Origin: Paramoeba atlantica
Lineage: Eukaryota > Discosea
Assembly (NCBI GenBank): GCA_977017575.1
Contig: CDRNVI010000021.1
Location: forward strand, 124,001 to 188,000
DNA: 64,000 bases
Direction of reading: 5' to 3'
Part shown: piece after piece, positions 29,412-42,227 of the stretch
How the letters are laid out: every line of letters begins with the position of its first letter
Numbering within the stretch: position 1 is the first letter of the stretch
The notes under the pieces: model-generated
Database searches by the model: none
Seen by the model: the letters and a program-made list of their open reading frames with translations, nothing else
Told to the model about the DNA's origin: nothing
Translations under genes and position numbers: made by a program

Positions 29412-30094
29412 ATTCTGCACTCCGCGGCGGATGCAGCCCTTGCTCAAGAGCAGATGGAGCAATACGAATTTTCCCGAATTCAGGTTGATGAAACCTTTAT
29501 AGGGAAACGGAAATATCAGCGGGGGAGGCGACAGCGCAAACGGGGGTGGTGGTTTGCGACAGTTACCGAGATTCGAGGTCAAGAAATGGGAAGAACCCAT
29601 GGCTAGTGAAACGAAGAGATACGGAAACTCGTCATAACTTTATTCTTCCTCACTTGACAAGTGCGAGGGCTGTCGTGGTTAGCGACTGTTGGGGGGCGTA
29701 CACCACTTTGGGTGACTTTTGTCGCCACCACGCTGTGAATCACAGCGTGGAGTTTGTGAACTCCCAAGGGTACCACACGAACACCGCTGAAGGGTCACAT
29801 CGCATCATAAAGGACTGGGTGCGGAAACAGCACTACAATTTTGGTGCCACGTCCTTGGAATTGATGCGAAATGTGGCCCTTCAGTGTGTGAAGTTGGGGG
29901 ACGTCCACAACGGGCGAGGGACCGCGTGGCAAGTTCGCATGGCAAACCTTTTCACGTGCTTCCTGGAATATTACGGAAGTGATGTAGATGATTTTGAGGA
30001 CAGCGTCAGTTTGAGTAGTTGTCCGTCAGATTACATGAGCGAAGATGATTTCGTTCCAAATGAGACTGACAGTGTTACAATGGAAGACAATTTT
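29412..30094 (+). pseudogene. Merlin transposase fragment, unit 6
   Basis: Unit 28403-30094. Variable residues R29 V71 V110 G125 N172 V177. R29 is shared only with the last unit (12). Confidence 0.85.
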
Positions 30095-31103
30095 CGGTTC
30101 GTTTCGAAAGTTTTCGAGTGTAGTTTCGGTATCAACGAATATGGCGCCGCAAAGCGGCACCGTTTTTTTCCGCTCATTTTTTCATTTTTTATCTTTTTTT
30201 CACGTCTTTTTCATTGATCTTTCCTCTCCCCTACTTAGTGTTTAATTTTGCCGAATTCTACTAAACACTAAATAGGGGGGGACGGTATAATTATAAAAAT
30301 TAATGATCCCGTATAAATGACCGCTATTTCAAAAAAAGGTCGGCGTTAGTACGATCTGTAAGATGGTAGTGCCAGGGAAATTGTTGGAAATAATTCGCGT
30401 AAGCACAAAACGATAGTGCTGAAATTCGGTTCAGAGCCTAGAGATTTTCCACGCCTCGTATATTTCACTGATTGTTTCGACAAGGCGTCCACAGCGTCGC
30501 ATACTACGTTTTTGATTGAAACTGATAACCGTTTTTTTAACGACAGGGTCGACCCCTCTTCGCTGGAGTCCGATTCTTCTTCGTTACCTGACTCTGCGCT
30601 ATCAGGGCTCAAAATTTGAAATTGTTCTGTGAGTTTATGCCATTGAATGGCCCCATTGGCATCGCAAAACCACATAAGTCGACGGTTCTGCTTATCCCAG
30701 AAGACAGGAACCCCTTAAGCCCCCTTAGCAAACAATACAGTGGCATATACGCTGCACTGCAATGAGCAAAAAGCTTCTCTTTGTTCTATAAAGCATTGGC
30801 CATGTATCCCCTCCATCATACTTTCTCTGCACTAAACATGGCAGCACGTGTTGAACGGAGATAGTCTTCCCATAAATTACCAAATAAGTTTGTATTTTCT
30901 CACCATCTGCCTCCAGCATAGAAATCAACCATTTGCGCTTTTCTGTAAGAAATTTCTTCGAAGGGCGTCCATCCACGTTCACAAAATAATCCATCTTAAG
31001 TAGAGTAAAAGAAAAAATTCTTTGGTTTAGAAAAAAGTTAAGAAATTGCGTTCGATTAATTTCTGATTTATAAAAATTAATGATCCGCATAAACTAAATT
31101 TTT

Positions 31104-31786
31104 ATTCTGCACTCCGCGGCGGATGCAGCCCTTGCTCAAGAGCAGATGGAGCAATACGAATTTTCCCGAATTCAGGTTGATGAAACCTTTATAGGGAAAC
31201 GGAAATATCAGCGGGGGAGGCGACAGCGCAAACGGGGGTGGTGGTTTGCGACAGTTACCGAGATTCGAGGTCAAGAAATGGGAAGAACCCATGGCTAGTG
31301 AAACGAAGAGATACGGAAACTCTTCATAACTTTATTCTTCCTCACTTGACAAGTGCGAGGGCTGTCGTGGTTAGCGACTGTTGGGGGGCGTACACCACTT
31401 TGGGTGACTTTTGTCGCCACCACGCTGTGAATCACAGCGTGGAGTTTGTGAACTCCCAAGGGTACCACACGAACACCGCTGAAGGGTCACATCGCATCAT
31501 AAAGGACTGGGTGCGGAAACAGCACTACAATTTTGGTGCCACGTCCTTGGAATTGATGCGAAATGTGGCCCTTCAGTGTGTGAAGTTGGGGGACGTCCAC
31601 AACGGGCGAGGGACCGCGTGGCAAGTTCGCATGGCAAACCTTTTCACGTGCTTCCTGGAATATTACGGAAGTGATGTAGATGATTTTGAGGACAGCGTCA
31701 GTTTGAGTAGTTGTCCGTCAGATTACATGAGCGAAGATGATTTCGTTCCAAATGAGACTGACAGTGTTACAATGGAAGACAATTTT
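31104..31786 (+). pseudogene. Merlin transposase fragment, unit 7
   Basis: Unit 30095-31786. Variable residues L29 V71 V110 G125 N172 V177. Private changes in the 109-codon antisense ORF (KKRLSV). Confidence 0.85.
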
Positions 31787-32795
31787 CGGTTCGTTTCGAA
31801 AGTTTTCGAGTGTAGTTTCGGTATCAACGAATATGGCGCCGCAAAGCGGCACCGTTTTTTTCCGCTCATTTTTTCATTTTTTATCTTTTTTTCACGTCTT
31901 TTTCATTGATCTTTCCTCTCCCCTACTTAGTGTTTAATTTTGCCGAATTCTACTAAACACTAAATAGGGGGGGACGGTATAATTATAAAAATTAATGATC
32001 CCGTATAAATGACCGCTATTTCAAAAAAAGGTCGGCGTTAGTACGATCTGTAAGATGGTAGTGCCAGGGAAATTGTTGGAAATAATTCGCGTAAGCACAA
32101 AACGATAGTGCTGAAATTCGGTTCAGAGCCTAGAGAGTTTCCACGCCTCGTATATTTCACTGATTGTTTCGACAAGGCGTCCACAGCGTCGCATACTACG
32201 TTTTTGATTGAAACTGATAACTGTTTTTTTAACGACAGGGTCGACCCCTCTTCGCTGGAGTCCGATTCTTCTTCGTTACCTGACTCTGCGCTATCAGGAC
32301 TCAAAATTTGAAATTGTTCTGTGAGTTTATGCCATTGAATGGCCCCATTGGCATCGCAAAACCACATAAGTCGACGGTTCTGCTTATCCCAGAAGACAGG
32401 AACCCCTTAAGCCCCCTTAGCAAACAATACAGTGGCATATACGCTGCACTGCAATGAGCAAAAAGCTTCTCTTTGTTCTATAAAGCATTGGCCATGTATC
32501 CCCTCCATCATACTTTCTCTGCACTAAACATGGCAGCACGTGTTGAACGGAGATAGTCTTCCCATAAATTACCAAATAAGTTTGTATTTTCTCACCATCT
32601 GCCTCCAGCATAGAAATCAACCATTTGCGCTTTTCTGTAAGAAATTTCTTCGAAGGGCGTCCATCCACGTTCACAAAATAATCCATCTTAAGTAGAGTAA
32701 AAGAAAAAATTCTTTGGTTTAGAAAAAAGTTAAGAAATTGCGTTCGATTAATTTCTGATTTATAAAAATTAATGATCCGCATAAACTAAATTTTT

Positions 32796-33478
32796 ATTCT
32801 GCACTCCGCGGCGGATGCAGCCCTTGCTCAAGAGCAGATGGAGCAATACGAATTTTCCCGAATTCAGGTTGATGAAACCTTTATAGGGAAACGGAAATAT
32901 CAGCGGGGGAGGCGACAGCGCAAACGGGGGTGGTGGTTTGCGACAGTTACCGAGATTCGAGGTCAAGAAATGGGAAGAACCCATGGCTAGTGAAACGAAG
33001 AGATACGGAAACTCTTCATAACTTTATTCTTCCTCACTTGACAAGTGCGAGGGCTGTCGTGGTTAGCGACTGTTGGGGGGCGTACACCACTTTGGGTGAC
33101 TTTTGTCGCCACCACGCTGTGAATCACAGCGTGGAGTTTGTGAACTCCCAAGGGTACCACACGAACACCGCTGAAGGGTCACATCGCATCATAAAGGACT
33201 GGGTGCGGAAACAGCACTACAATTTTGGTGCCACGTCCTTGGAATTGATGCGAAATGTGGCCCTTCAGTGTGTGAAGTTGGGGGACGTCCACAACGGGCG
33301 AGAGACCGCGTGGCAAGTTCGCATGGCAAACCTTTTCACGTGCTTCCTGGAATATTACGGAAGTGATGTAGATGATTTTGAGGACAGCGTCAGTTTGAGT
33401 AGTTGTCCGTCAGATTACATGAGCGAAGATGATTTCGTTCCAAATGAGACTGACAGTGTTACAATGGAAGACAATTTT
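32796..33478 (+). pseudogene. Merlin transposase fragment, unit 8
   Basis: Unit 31787-33478. Variable residues L29 V71 V110 E125 N172 V177. Shares the GAGAGTTT variant (plus-strand REFP) with units 3 and 4 but has the long T-run. Confidence 0.85.
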
Positions 33479-34487
33479 CGGTTCGTTTCGAAAGTTTTCG
33501 AGTGTAGTTTCGGTATCAACGAATATGGCGCCGCAAAGCGGCACCGTTTTTTTCCGCTCATTTTTTCATTTTTTATCTTTTTTTCACGTCTTTTTCATTG
33601 ATCTTTCCTCTCCCCTACTTAGTGTTTAATTTTGCCGAATTCTACTAAACACTAAATAGGGGGGGACGGTATAATTATAAAAATTAATGATCCCGTATAA
33701 ATGACCGCTATTTCAAAAAAAGGTCGGCGTTAGTACGATCTGTAAGATGGTAGTGCCAGGGAAATTGTTGGAAATAATTCGCGTAAGCACAAAACGATAG
33801 TGCTGAAATTCGGTTCAGAGCCTAGAGATTTTCCACGCCTCGTATATTTCACTGATTGTTTCGACAAGGCGTCCACAGCGTCGCATACTACGTTTTTGAT
33901 TGAAACTGATAACTGTTTTTTTAACGACAGGGTCGACCCCTCTTCGCTGGAGTCCGATTCTTCTTCGTTACCTGACTCTGCGCTATCAGGACTCAAAATT
34001 TGAAATTGTTCTGTGAGTTTATGCCATTGAATGGCCCCATTGGCATCGCAAAACCACATAAGTCGACGGTTCTGCTTATCCCAGAAGACAGGAACCCCTT
34101 AAGCCCCCTTAGCAAACAATACAGTGGCATATACGCTGCACTGCAATGAGCAAAAAGCTTCTCTTTGTTCTATAAAGCATTGGCCATGTATCCCCTCCAT
34201 CATACTTTCTCTGCACTAAACATGGCAGCACGTGTTGAACGGAGATAGTCTTCCCATAAATTACCAAATAAGTTTGTATTTTCTCACCATCTGCCTCCAG
34301 CATAGAAATCAACCATTTGCGCTTTTCTGTAAGAAATTTCTTCGAAGGGCGTCCATCCACGTTCACAAAATAATCCATCTTAAGTAGAGTAAAAGAAAAA
34401 ATTCTTTGGTTTAGAAAAAAGTTAAGAAATTGCGTTCGATTAATTTCTGATTTATAAAAATTAATGATCCGCATAAACTAAATTTTT

Positions 34488-35170
34488 ATTCTGCACTCCG
34501 CGGCGGATGCAGCCCTTGCTCAAGAGCAGATGGAGCAATACGAATTTTCCCGAATTCAGGTTGATGAAACCTTTATAGGGAAACGGAAATATCAGCGGGG
34601 GAGGCGACAGCGCAAACGGGGGTGGTGGTTTGCGACAGTTACCGAGATTCGAGGTCAAGAAATGGGAAGAACCCATGGCTAGTGAAACGAAGAGATACGG
34701 AAACTCTTCATAACTTTATTCTTCCTCACTTGACAAGTGCGAGGGCTGTCGTGGTTAGCGACTGTTGGGGGGCGTACACCACTTTGGGTGACTTTTGTCG
34801 CCACCACGCTGTGAATCACAGCGTGGAGTTTGTGAACTCCCAAGGGTACCACACGAACACCGCTGAAGGGTCACATCGCATCATAAAGGACTGGGTGCGG
34901 AAACAGCACTACAATTTTGGTGCCACGTCCTTGGAATTGATGCGAAATGTGGCCCTTCAGTGTGTGAAGTTGGGGGACGTCCACAACGGGCGAGAGACCG
35001 CGTGGCAAGTTCGCATGGCAAACCTTTTCACGTGCTTCTTGGAATATTACGGAAGTGATGTAGATGATTTTGAGGACAGCGTCAGTTTGAGTAGTTGTCC
35101 GTCAGATTACATGAGCGAAGATGATTTCGTTCCAAGTGAGACTGACAGTGCTACAATGGAAGACAATTTT
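34488..35170 (+). pseudogene. Merlin transposase fragment, unit 9
   Basis: Unit 33479-35170. Variable residues L29 V71 V110 E125 S172 A177, with the silent TTCTTGG variant also found in units 2 and 11. Confidence 0.85.
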
Positions 35171-36179
35171 CGGTTCGTTTCGAAAGTTTTCGAGTGTAGT
35201 TTCGGTATCAACGAATATGGCGCCGCAAAGCGGCACCGTTTTTTTCCGCTCATTTTTTCATTTTTTATCTTTTTTTCACGTCTTTTTCATTGATCTTTCC
35301 TCTCCCCTACTTAGTGTTTAATTTTGCCGAATTCTACTAAACACTAAATAGGGGGGGACGGTATAATTATAAAAATTAATGATCCCGTATAAATGACCGC
35401 TATTTCAAAAAAAGGTCGGCGTTAGTACGATCTGTAAGATGGTAGTGCCAGGGAAATTGTTGGAAATAATTCGCGTAAGCACAAAACGATAGTGCTGAAA
35501 TTCGGTTCAGAGCCTAGAGATTTTCCACGCCTCGTATATTTCACTGATTGTTTCGACAAGGCGTCCACAGCGTCGCATACTACGTTTTTGATTGAAACTG
35601 ATAACTGTTTTTTTAACGACAGGGTCGACCCCTCTTCGCTGGAGTCCGATTCTTCTTCGTTACCTGACTCTGCGCTATCAGGACTCAAAATTTGAAATTG
35701 TTCTGTGAGTTTATGCCATTGAATGGCCCCATTGGCATCGCAAAACCACATAAGTCGACGGTTCTGCTTATCCCAGAAGACAGGAACCCCTTAAGCCCCC
35801 TTAGCAAACAATACAGTGGCATATACGCTGCACTGCAATGAGCAAAAAGCTTCTCTTTGTTCTATAAAGCATTGGCCATGTATCCCCTCCATCATACTTT
35901 CTCTGCACTAAACATGGCAGCACGTGTTGAACGGAGATAGTCTTCCCATAAATTACCAAATAAGTTTGTATTTTCTCACCATCTGCCTCCAGCATAGAAA
36001 TCAACCATTTGCGCTTTTCTGTAAGAAATTTCTTCGAAGGGCGTCCATCCACGTTCACAAAATAATCCATCTTAAGTAGAGTAAAAGAAAAAATTCTTTG
36101 GTTTAGAAAAAAGTTAAGAAATTGCGTTCGATTAATTTCTGATTTATAAAAATTAATGATCCGCATAAACTAAATTTTT

Positions 36180-36862
36180 ATTCTGCACTCCGCGGCGGAT
36201 GCAGCCCTTGCTCAAGAGCAGATGGAGCAATACGAATTTTCCCGAATTCAGGTTGATGAAACCTTTATAGGGAAACGGAAATATCAGCGGGGGAGGCGAC
36301 AGCGCAAACGGGGGTGGTGGTTTGCGACAGTTACCGAGATTCGAGGTCAAGAAATGGGAAGAACCCATGGCTAGTGAAACGAAGAGATACGGAAACTCTT
36401 CATAACTTTATTCTTCCTCACTTGACAAGTGCGAGGGCTGTCGTGGTTAGCGACTGTTGGGGGGCGTACACCACTTTGGGTGACTTTTGTCGCCACCACG
36501 CTGTGAATCACAGCGTGGAGTTTGTGAACTCCCAAGGGTACCACACGAACACCGCTGAAGGGTCACATCGCATCATAAAGGACTGGGTGCGGAAACAGCA
36601 CTACAATTTTGGTGCCACGTCCTTGGAATTGATGCGAAATGTGGCCCTTCAGTGTGTGAAGTTGGGGGACGTCCACAACGGGCGAGAGACCGCGTGGCAA
36701 GTTCGCATGGCAAACCTTTTCACGTGCTTCCTGGAATATTACGGAAGTGATGTAGATGATTTTGAGGACAGCGTCAGTTTGAGTAGTTGTCCGTCAGATT
36801 ACATGAGCGAAGATGATTTCGTTCCAAATGAGACTGACAGTGTTACAATGGAAGACAATTTT
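36180..36862 (+). pseudogene. Merlin transposase fragment, unit 10
   Basis: Unit 35171-36862. Variable residues L29 V71 V110 E125 N172 V177, lying between two S/A units. Confidence 0.85.
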
Positions 36863-37871
36863 CGGTTCGTTTCGAAAGTTTTCGAGTGTAGTTTCGGTAT
36901 CAACGAATATGGCGCCGCAAAGCGGCACCGTTTTTTTCCGCTCATTTTTTCATTTTTTATCTTTTTTTCACGTCTTTTTCATTGATCTTTCCTCTCCCCT
37001 ACTTAGTGTTTAATTTTGCCGAATTCTACTAAACACTAAATAGGGGGGGACGGTATAATTATAAAAATTAATGATCCCGTATAAATGACCGCTATTTCAA
37101 AAAAAGGTCGGCGTTAGTACGATCTGTAAGATGGTAGTGCCAGGGAAATTGTTGGAAATAATTCGCGTAAGCACAAAACGATAGTGCTGAAATTCGGTTC
37201 AGAGCCTAGAGATTTTCCACGCCTCGTATATTTCACTGATTGTTTCGACAAGGCGTCCACAGCGTCGCATACTACGTTTTTGATTGAAACTGATAACTGT
37301 TTTTTTAACGACAGGGTCGACCCCTCTTCGCTGGAGTCCGATTCTTCTTCGTTACCTGACTCTGCGCTATCAGGACTCAAAATTTGAAATTGTTCTGTGA
37401 GTTTATGCCATTGAATGGCCCCATTGGCATCGCAAAACCACATAAGTCGACGGTTCTGCTTATCCCAGAAGACAGGAACCCCTTAAGCCCCCTTAGCAAA
37501 CAATACAGTGGCATATACGCTGCACTGCAATGAGCAAAAAGCTTCTCTTTGTTCTATAAAGCATTGGCCATGTATCCCCTCCATCATACTTTCTCTGCAC
37601 TAAACATGGCAGCACGTGTTGAACGGAGATAGTCTTCCCATAAATTACCAAATAAGTTTGTATTTTCTCACCATCTGCCTCCAGCATAGAAATCAACCAT
37701 TTGCGCTTTTCTGTAAGAAATTTCTTCGAAGGGCGTCCATCCACGTTCACAAAATAATCCATCTTAAGTAGAGTAAAAGAAAAAATTCTTTGGTTTAGAA
37801 AAAAATTAAGAAATTGCGTTCGATTAATTTCTGATTTATAAAAATTAATGATCCGCATAAACTAAATTTTT

Positions 37872-38554
37872 ATTCTGCACTCCGCGGCGGATGCAGCCCT
37901 TGCTCAAGAGCAGATGGAGCAATACGAATTTTCCCGAATTCAGGTTGATGAAACCTTTATAGGGAAACGGAAATATCAGCGGGGGAGGCGACAGCGCAAA
38001 CGGGGGTGGTGGTTTGCGACAGTTACCGAGATTCGAGGTCAAGAAATGGGAAGAACCCATGGCTAGTGAAACGAAGAGATACGGAAACTCTTCATAACTT
38101 TATTCTTCCTCACTTGACAAGTGCGAGGGCTGTCGTGGTTAGCGACTGTTGGGGGGCGTACACCACTTTGGGTGACTTTTGTCGCCACCACGCTGTGAAT
38201 CACAGCGTGGAGTTTGTGAACTCCCAAGGGTACCACACGAACACCGCTGAAGGGTCACATCGCATCATAAAAGACTGGGTGCGGAAACAGCACTACAATT
38301 TTGGTGCCACGTCCTTGGAATTGATGCGAAATGTGGCCCTTCAGTGTGTGAAGTTGGGGGACGTCCACAACGGGCGAGAGACCGCGTGGCAAGTTCGCAT
38401 GGCAAACCTTTTCACGTGCTTCTTGGAATATTACGGAAGTGATGTAGATGATTTTGAGGACAGCGTCAGTTTGAGTAGTTGTCCGTCAGATTACATGAGC
38501 GAAGATGATTTCGTTCCAAGTGAGACTGACAGTGCTACAATGGAAGACAATTTT
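37872..38554 (+). pseudogene. Merlin transposase fragment, unit 11
   Basis: Unit 36863-38554. Variable residues L29 V71 V110 E125 S172 A177. Private silent change ATAAAAGACTGG. Confidence 0.85.
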
Positions 38555-39563
38555 CGGTTCGTTTCGAAAGTTTTCGAGTGTAGTTTCGGTATCAACGAAT
38601 ATGGCGCCGCAAAGCGGCACCGTTTTTTTCCGCTCATTTTTTCATTTTTTATCTTTTTTTCACGTCTTTTTCATTGATCTTTCCTCTCCCCTACTTAGTG
38701 TTTAATTTTGCCGAATTCTACTAAACACTAAATAGGGGGGGACGGTATAATTATAAAAATTAATGATCCCGTATAAATGACCGCTATTTCAAAAAAAGGT
38801 CGGCGTTAGTACGATCTGTAAGATGGTAGTGCCAGGGAAATTGTTGGAAATAATTCGCGTAAGCACAAAACGATAGTGCTGAAATTCGGTTCAGAGCCTA
38901 GAGATTTTCCACGCCTCGTATATTTCACTGATTGTTTCGACAAGGCGTCCACAGCGTCGCATACTACGTTTTTGATTGAAACTGATAACTGTTTTTTTAA
39001 CGACAGGGTCGACCCCTCTTCGCTGGAGTCCGATTCTTCTTCGTTACCTGACTCTGCGCTATCAGGACTCAAAATTTGAAATTGTTCTGTGAGTTTATGC
39101 CATTGAATGGCCCCATTGGCATCGCAAAACCACATAAGTCGACGGTTCTGCTTATCCCAGAAGACAGGAACCCCTTAAGCCCCCTTAGCAAACAATACAG
39201 TGGCATATACGCTGCACTGCAATGAGCAAAAAGCTTCTCTTTGTTCTATAAAGCATTGGCCATGTATCCCCTCCATCATACTTTCTCTGCACTAAACATG
39301 GCAGCACGTGTTGAACGGAGATAGTCTTCCCATAAATTACCAAATAAGTTTGTATTTTCTCACCATCTGCCTCCAGCATAGAAATCAACCATTTGCGCTT
39401 TTCTGTAAGAAATTTCTTCGAAGGGCGTCCATCCACGTTCACAAAATAATCCATCTTAAGTAGAGTAAAAGAAAAAATTCTTTGGTTTAGAAAAAAATTA
39501 AGAAATTGCGTTCGATTAATTTCTGATTTATAAAAATTAATGATCCGCATAAACTAAATTTTT

Positions 39564-40246
39564 ATTCTGCACTCCGCGGCGGATGCAGCCCTTGCTCAAG
39601 AGCAGATGGAGCAATACGAATTTTCCCGAATTCAGGTTGATGAAACCTTTATAGGGAAACGGAAATATCAGCGGGGGAGGCGACAGCGCAAACGGGGGTG
39701 GTGGTTTGCGACAGTTACCGAGATTCGAGGTCAAGAAATGGGAAGAACCCATGGCTAGTGAAACGAAGAGATACGGAAACTCGTCATAACTTTATTCTTC
39801 CTCACTTGACAAGTGCGAGGGCTGTCGTGGTTAGCGACTGTTGGGGGGCGTACACCACTTTGGGTGACTTTTGTCGCCACCACGCTGTGAATCACAGCGT
39901 GGAGTTTGTGAACTCCCAAGGGTACCACACGAACACCGCTGAAGGGTCACATCGCATCATAAAGGACTGGGTGCGGAAACAGCACTACAATTTTGGTGCC
40001 ACGTCCTTGGAATTGATGCGAAATGTGGCCCTTCAGTGTGTGAAGTTGGGGGACGTCCACAACGGGCGAGAGACCGCGTGGCAAGTTCGCATGGCAAACC
40101 TTTTCACGTGCTTCCTGGAATATTACGGAAGTGATGTAGATGATTTTGAGGACAGCGTCAGTTTGAGTAGTTGTCCGTCAGATTACATGAGCGAAGATGA
40201 TTTCGTTCCAAGTGAGACTGACAGTGTTACAATGGAAGACAATTAA
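39564..40246 (+). pseudogene. Merlin transposase fragment, unit 12, with the natural C-terminus
   Basis: Unit 38555-40246. Variable residues R29 V71 V110 E125 S172 V177, a combination not seen elsewhere. The frame ends MEDN and a TAA stop at 40243-40245, followed by non-array sequence, so this unit preserves the original gene end. Frame 2 is 182 codons here versus 223 in read-through units. Confidence 0.85.
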
Positions 40247-40869
40247 TATTTCCTTTTTTTTGTACATAACTATATAGTTTGCTGGGACTCAGAGATGAAT
40301 CTGACTGGCTAAAATAAAAACAATAGAAAACAAAAAAAAATAAAAAAAAATAAAAAAAAATAGTTTTGGGCGCGGAAAATTACTGCATGCAAGGATTGAA
40401 TCCTTCTCCAGCTAAAGATTCAGTTTCCGTAGCCCACTTCTGGAGGCAAAAGCCGCCGTTTGCGAGCAAGGCCCAACGTTGAGCGAAGCCCACTTCTGGA
40501 GGCAAAAGCCCCCGTTCGCGAGCAAGGCCCAACTGTGAGCGTAGCCCTGGGACATAATAATATTTTTCGGCGACCCGCGCGCTGGAGCGCGCGGGTCGCG
40601 CACTGAGAACCTGTGTTTACCCCTTCCGCAGGATTGTCGCTCAAAATATTTATATGGATCAGTCAAAAACGCTTCGATGAAGACAAACAGAAAAAACAGT
40701 GAAATTCCTCTACGGGGCTTCACAAAACACTTCGATGAAGCACCAAAAAAGTCAGAATGTCTATATGGATCCGCGAAAAACCTTTCCGTGAAGATTTCAA
40801 AAAATTAAAAAGAAGTCAAAAACACCTTCGATGAGGCTTCATCGGAGGTTCCCCCTACCCTATATATTA
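40247..40869. repeat. Non-coding spacer: A-rich tract, 57-bp direct repeats, perfect hairpin, CTTCGATGAAG repeats
   Basis: An (A)8-9-T repeat at 40330-40362. Two copies of GCCCACTTCTGGAGGCAAAA, each followed by (T/C)GCGAGCAAGGCCCAAC, start at 40432 and 40489. A perfect 14-bp inverted repeat GCGACCCGCGCGCT/AGCGCGCGGGTCGC with a 2-nt spacer lies at 40570-40599. CTTCGATGAAG palindromes occur near 40671 and 40729, with a variant at 40830. No gene is seen. Confidence 0.6.
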
Positions 40870-42224
40870 ATATATCGACGGGGTGAGATTTGCTGGAACC
40901 CGTCGTGAGGCTGCCGAATACGCAACATTTATTGATCGCAAATGTACGGAAGCGGGGGCGCTGTTTAAGGACGCTGGGAGCGCACCGTCGGAAGACTACA
41001 TATTTAATGGTGTACGCTATGACCATGCTGGTCATAAGGTGTCGCTCGGACCTAAGGTCGTCCACAAATTGAGCATGGACAAGTTTTACTCGGTGACTTT
41101 TGCAGAGCTTGAGGCGGCGGTGGGGCGTCTCGTATATTGCTCGGCTGTACTTGGGATTGTTATCCCTCAATATCATTTTGACTTGAAATTGGTCCAACGA
41201 CCGATTAATCTAATGAATCGTTGCCCCTGGATGGTAACACGTCTGGTCGACCTTCCTATTCGAACTCGGGCCATGCTCGCGGAATGGCGTAACGAAATCA
41301 TTGAAAACAAGCCAATCATACCACCGCCACACCCAGATTGTGTACAGCACCGTCATAGGCTGTACACAGACGCCTCGCGAAAAGGTTGGGGGGCCATTAT
41401 GTATTGTGATTATGGCGACATGCTCGTCGCAGGGAGTAAGTGGAAGCCCAACGCCACGTATGAGGTTAACAAGGCAGAGGCGGCGGCGGTACGACTCGCG
41501 CTGGAGAAATTTGACGCTCACCTGGTTAAGGGAACGTGTCTCGATCTATTTATTGACAACACGAGTTGTCAAGCCGCTATTAATAGGAAGATCGCGAAGT
41601 CCGACGGGATCGCAGGAGAACTTGTGCAGGTTTTGGATCATTCTAAGCGCAAGGGTATTCGCCTACAGGCGACATATGTTAAGAGTCAAGAAAATCCGGC
41701 AGATCCGATCAGCAGAGAGTTCTGATAATAGGGAAGATTGATTTGTGTGCTTGGAGTACAAAAACGAGTCATTACGTCTTGTGTGTTATATTTAGAAACC
41801 AAAAAAAAAAAACTAAAGAAGAAGCAGAGCATAGGAAAGGAAGACGCGAATATGTTTGAAGTGAATAGGTTTCGCATACTGAGGCCGGCTCCCTCAGGAT
41901 GTGGGACCGATTTGGTTCAAAAGGAGGTTTTCTGTGGTGAGCGACGGATTAGGTGACTGGTGTACGGGTGATGTGTGACGAGTGAGCGGGTGGTTGGCCG
42001 CGGGTCGGGGATGGGTTCCCCGATCACAAAGTATATTGTAGGAGATGTTGATTAGTTTCGTTTCTATAATAAGGCCTTTGAAATATCTACAAGGAGTGCT
42101 ATATACTATATATCATAAAGGTACGTTTTGATCTGATAATTAGCTCAGGTTATATTTCAACAATATTCTTTGATTTCGTTTGTTACTTCGGTTATATTTA
42201 TCAATGAACGAGGCGTGAATTTCT
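40870..42224 (+). mobile_element. Fossil YR retroelement, second copy of family A, 5'-truncated
   Basis: Starts inside the RT palm (IDGVRFAGTRREAAEYATF) and runs through RNase H to the 3' repeat a (42000-42224). RT end and RNase H lie in one open frame of 280 codons (40883-41725). Identity to element A is about 99% by eye, without the LINE insert, so it shows the original uninterrupted order. It ends exactly where the subfamily B RT fragment begins (42225). Confidence 0.8.
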
Positions 42225-42227
42225 ATA

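Larger units (their letters stand above)
19945..40246 (+). repeat. Tandem array, 12 units of 1,691-1,692 bp, Merlin-derived
   Basis: Unit starts: 19945, 21637, 23329, 25020, 26711, 28403, 30095, 31787, 33479, 35171, 36863, 38555. Two units (3 and 4) are 1 bp shorter because of a T-run. Units differ at only a handful of positions, so amplification or homogenisation is recent. Each unit contains, in order, the right end of the TIR element, two antisense ORFs (109 and 121 codons), and the Merlin transposase fragment. The last unit ends with the natural transposase stop at 40243; all others read through the junction into the next unit (MEDN then FRFVSK). The array contains a whole number of units. 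Confidence 0.95.
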
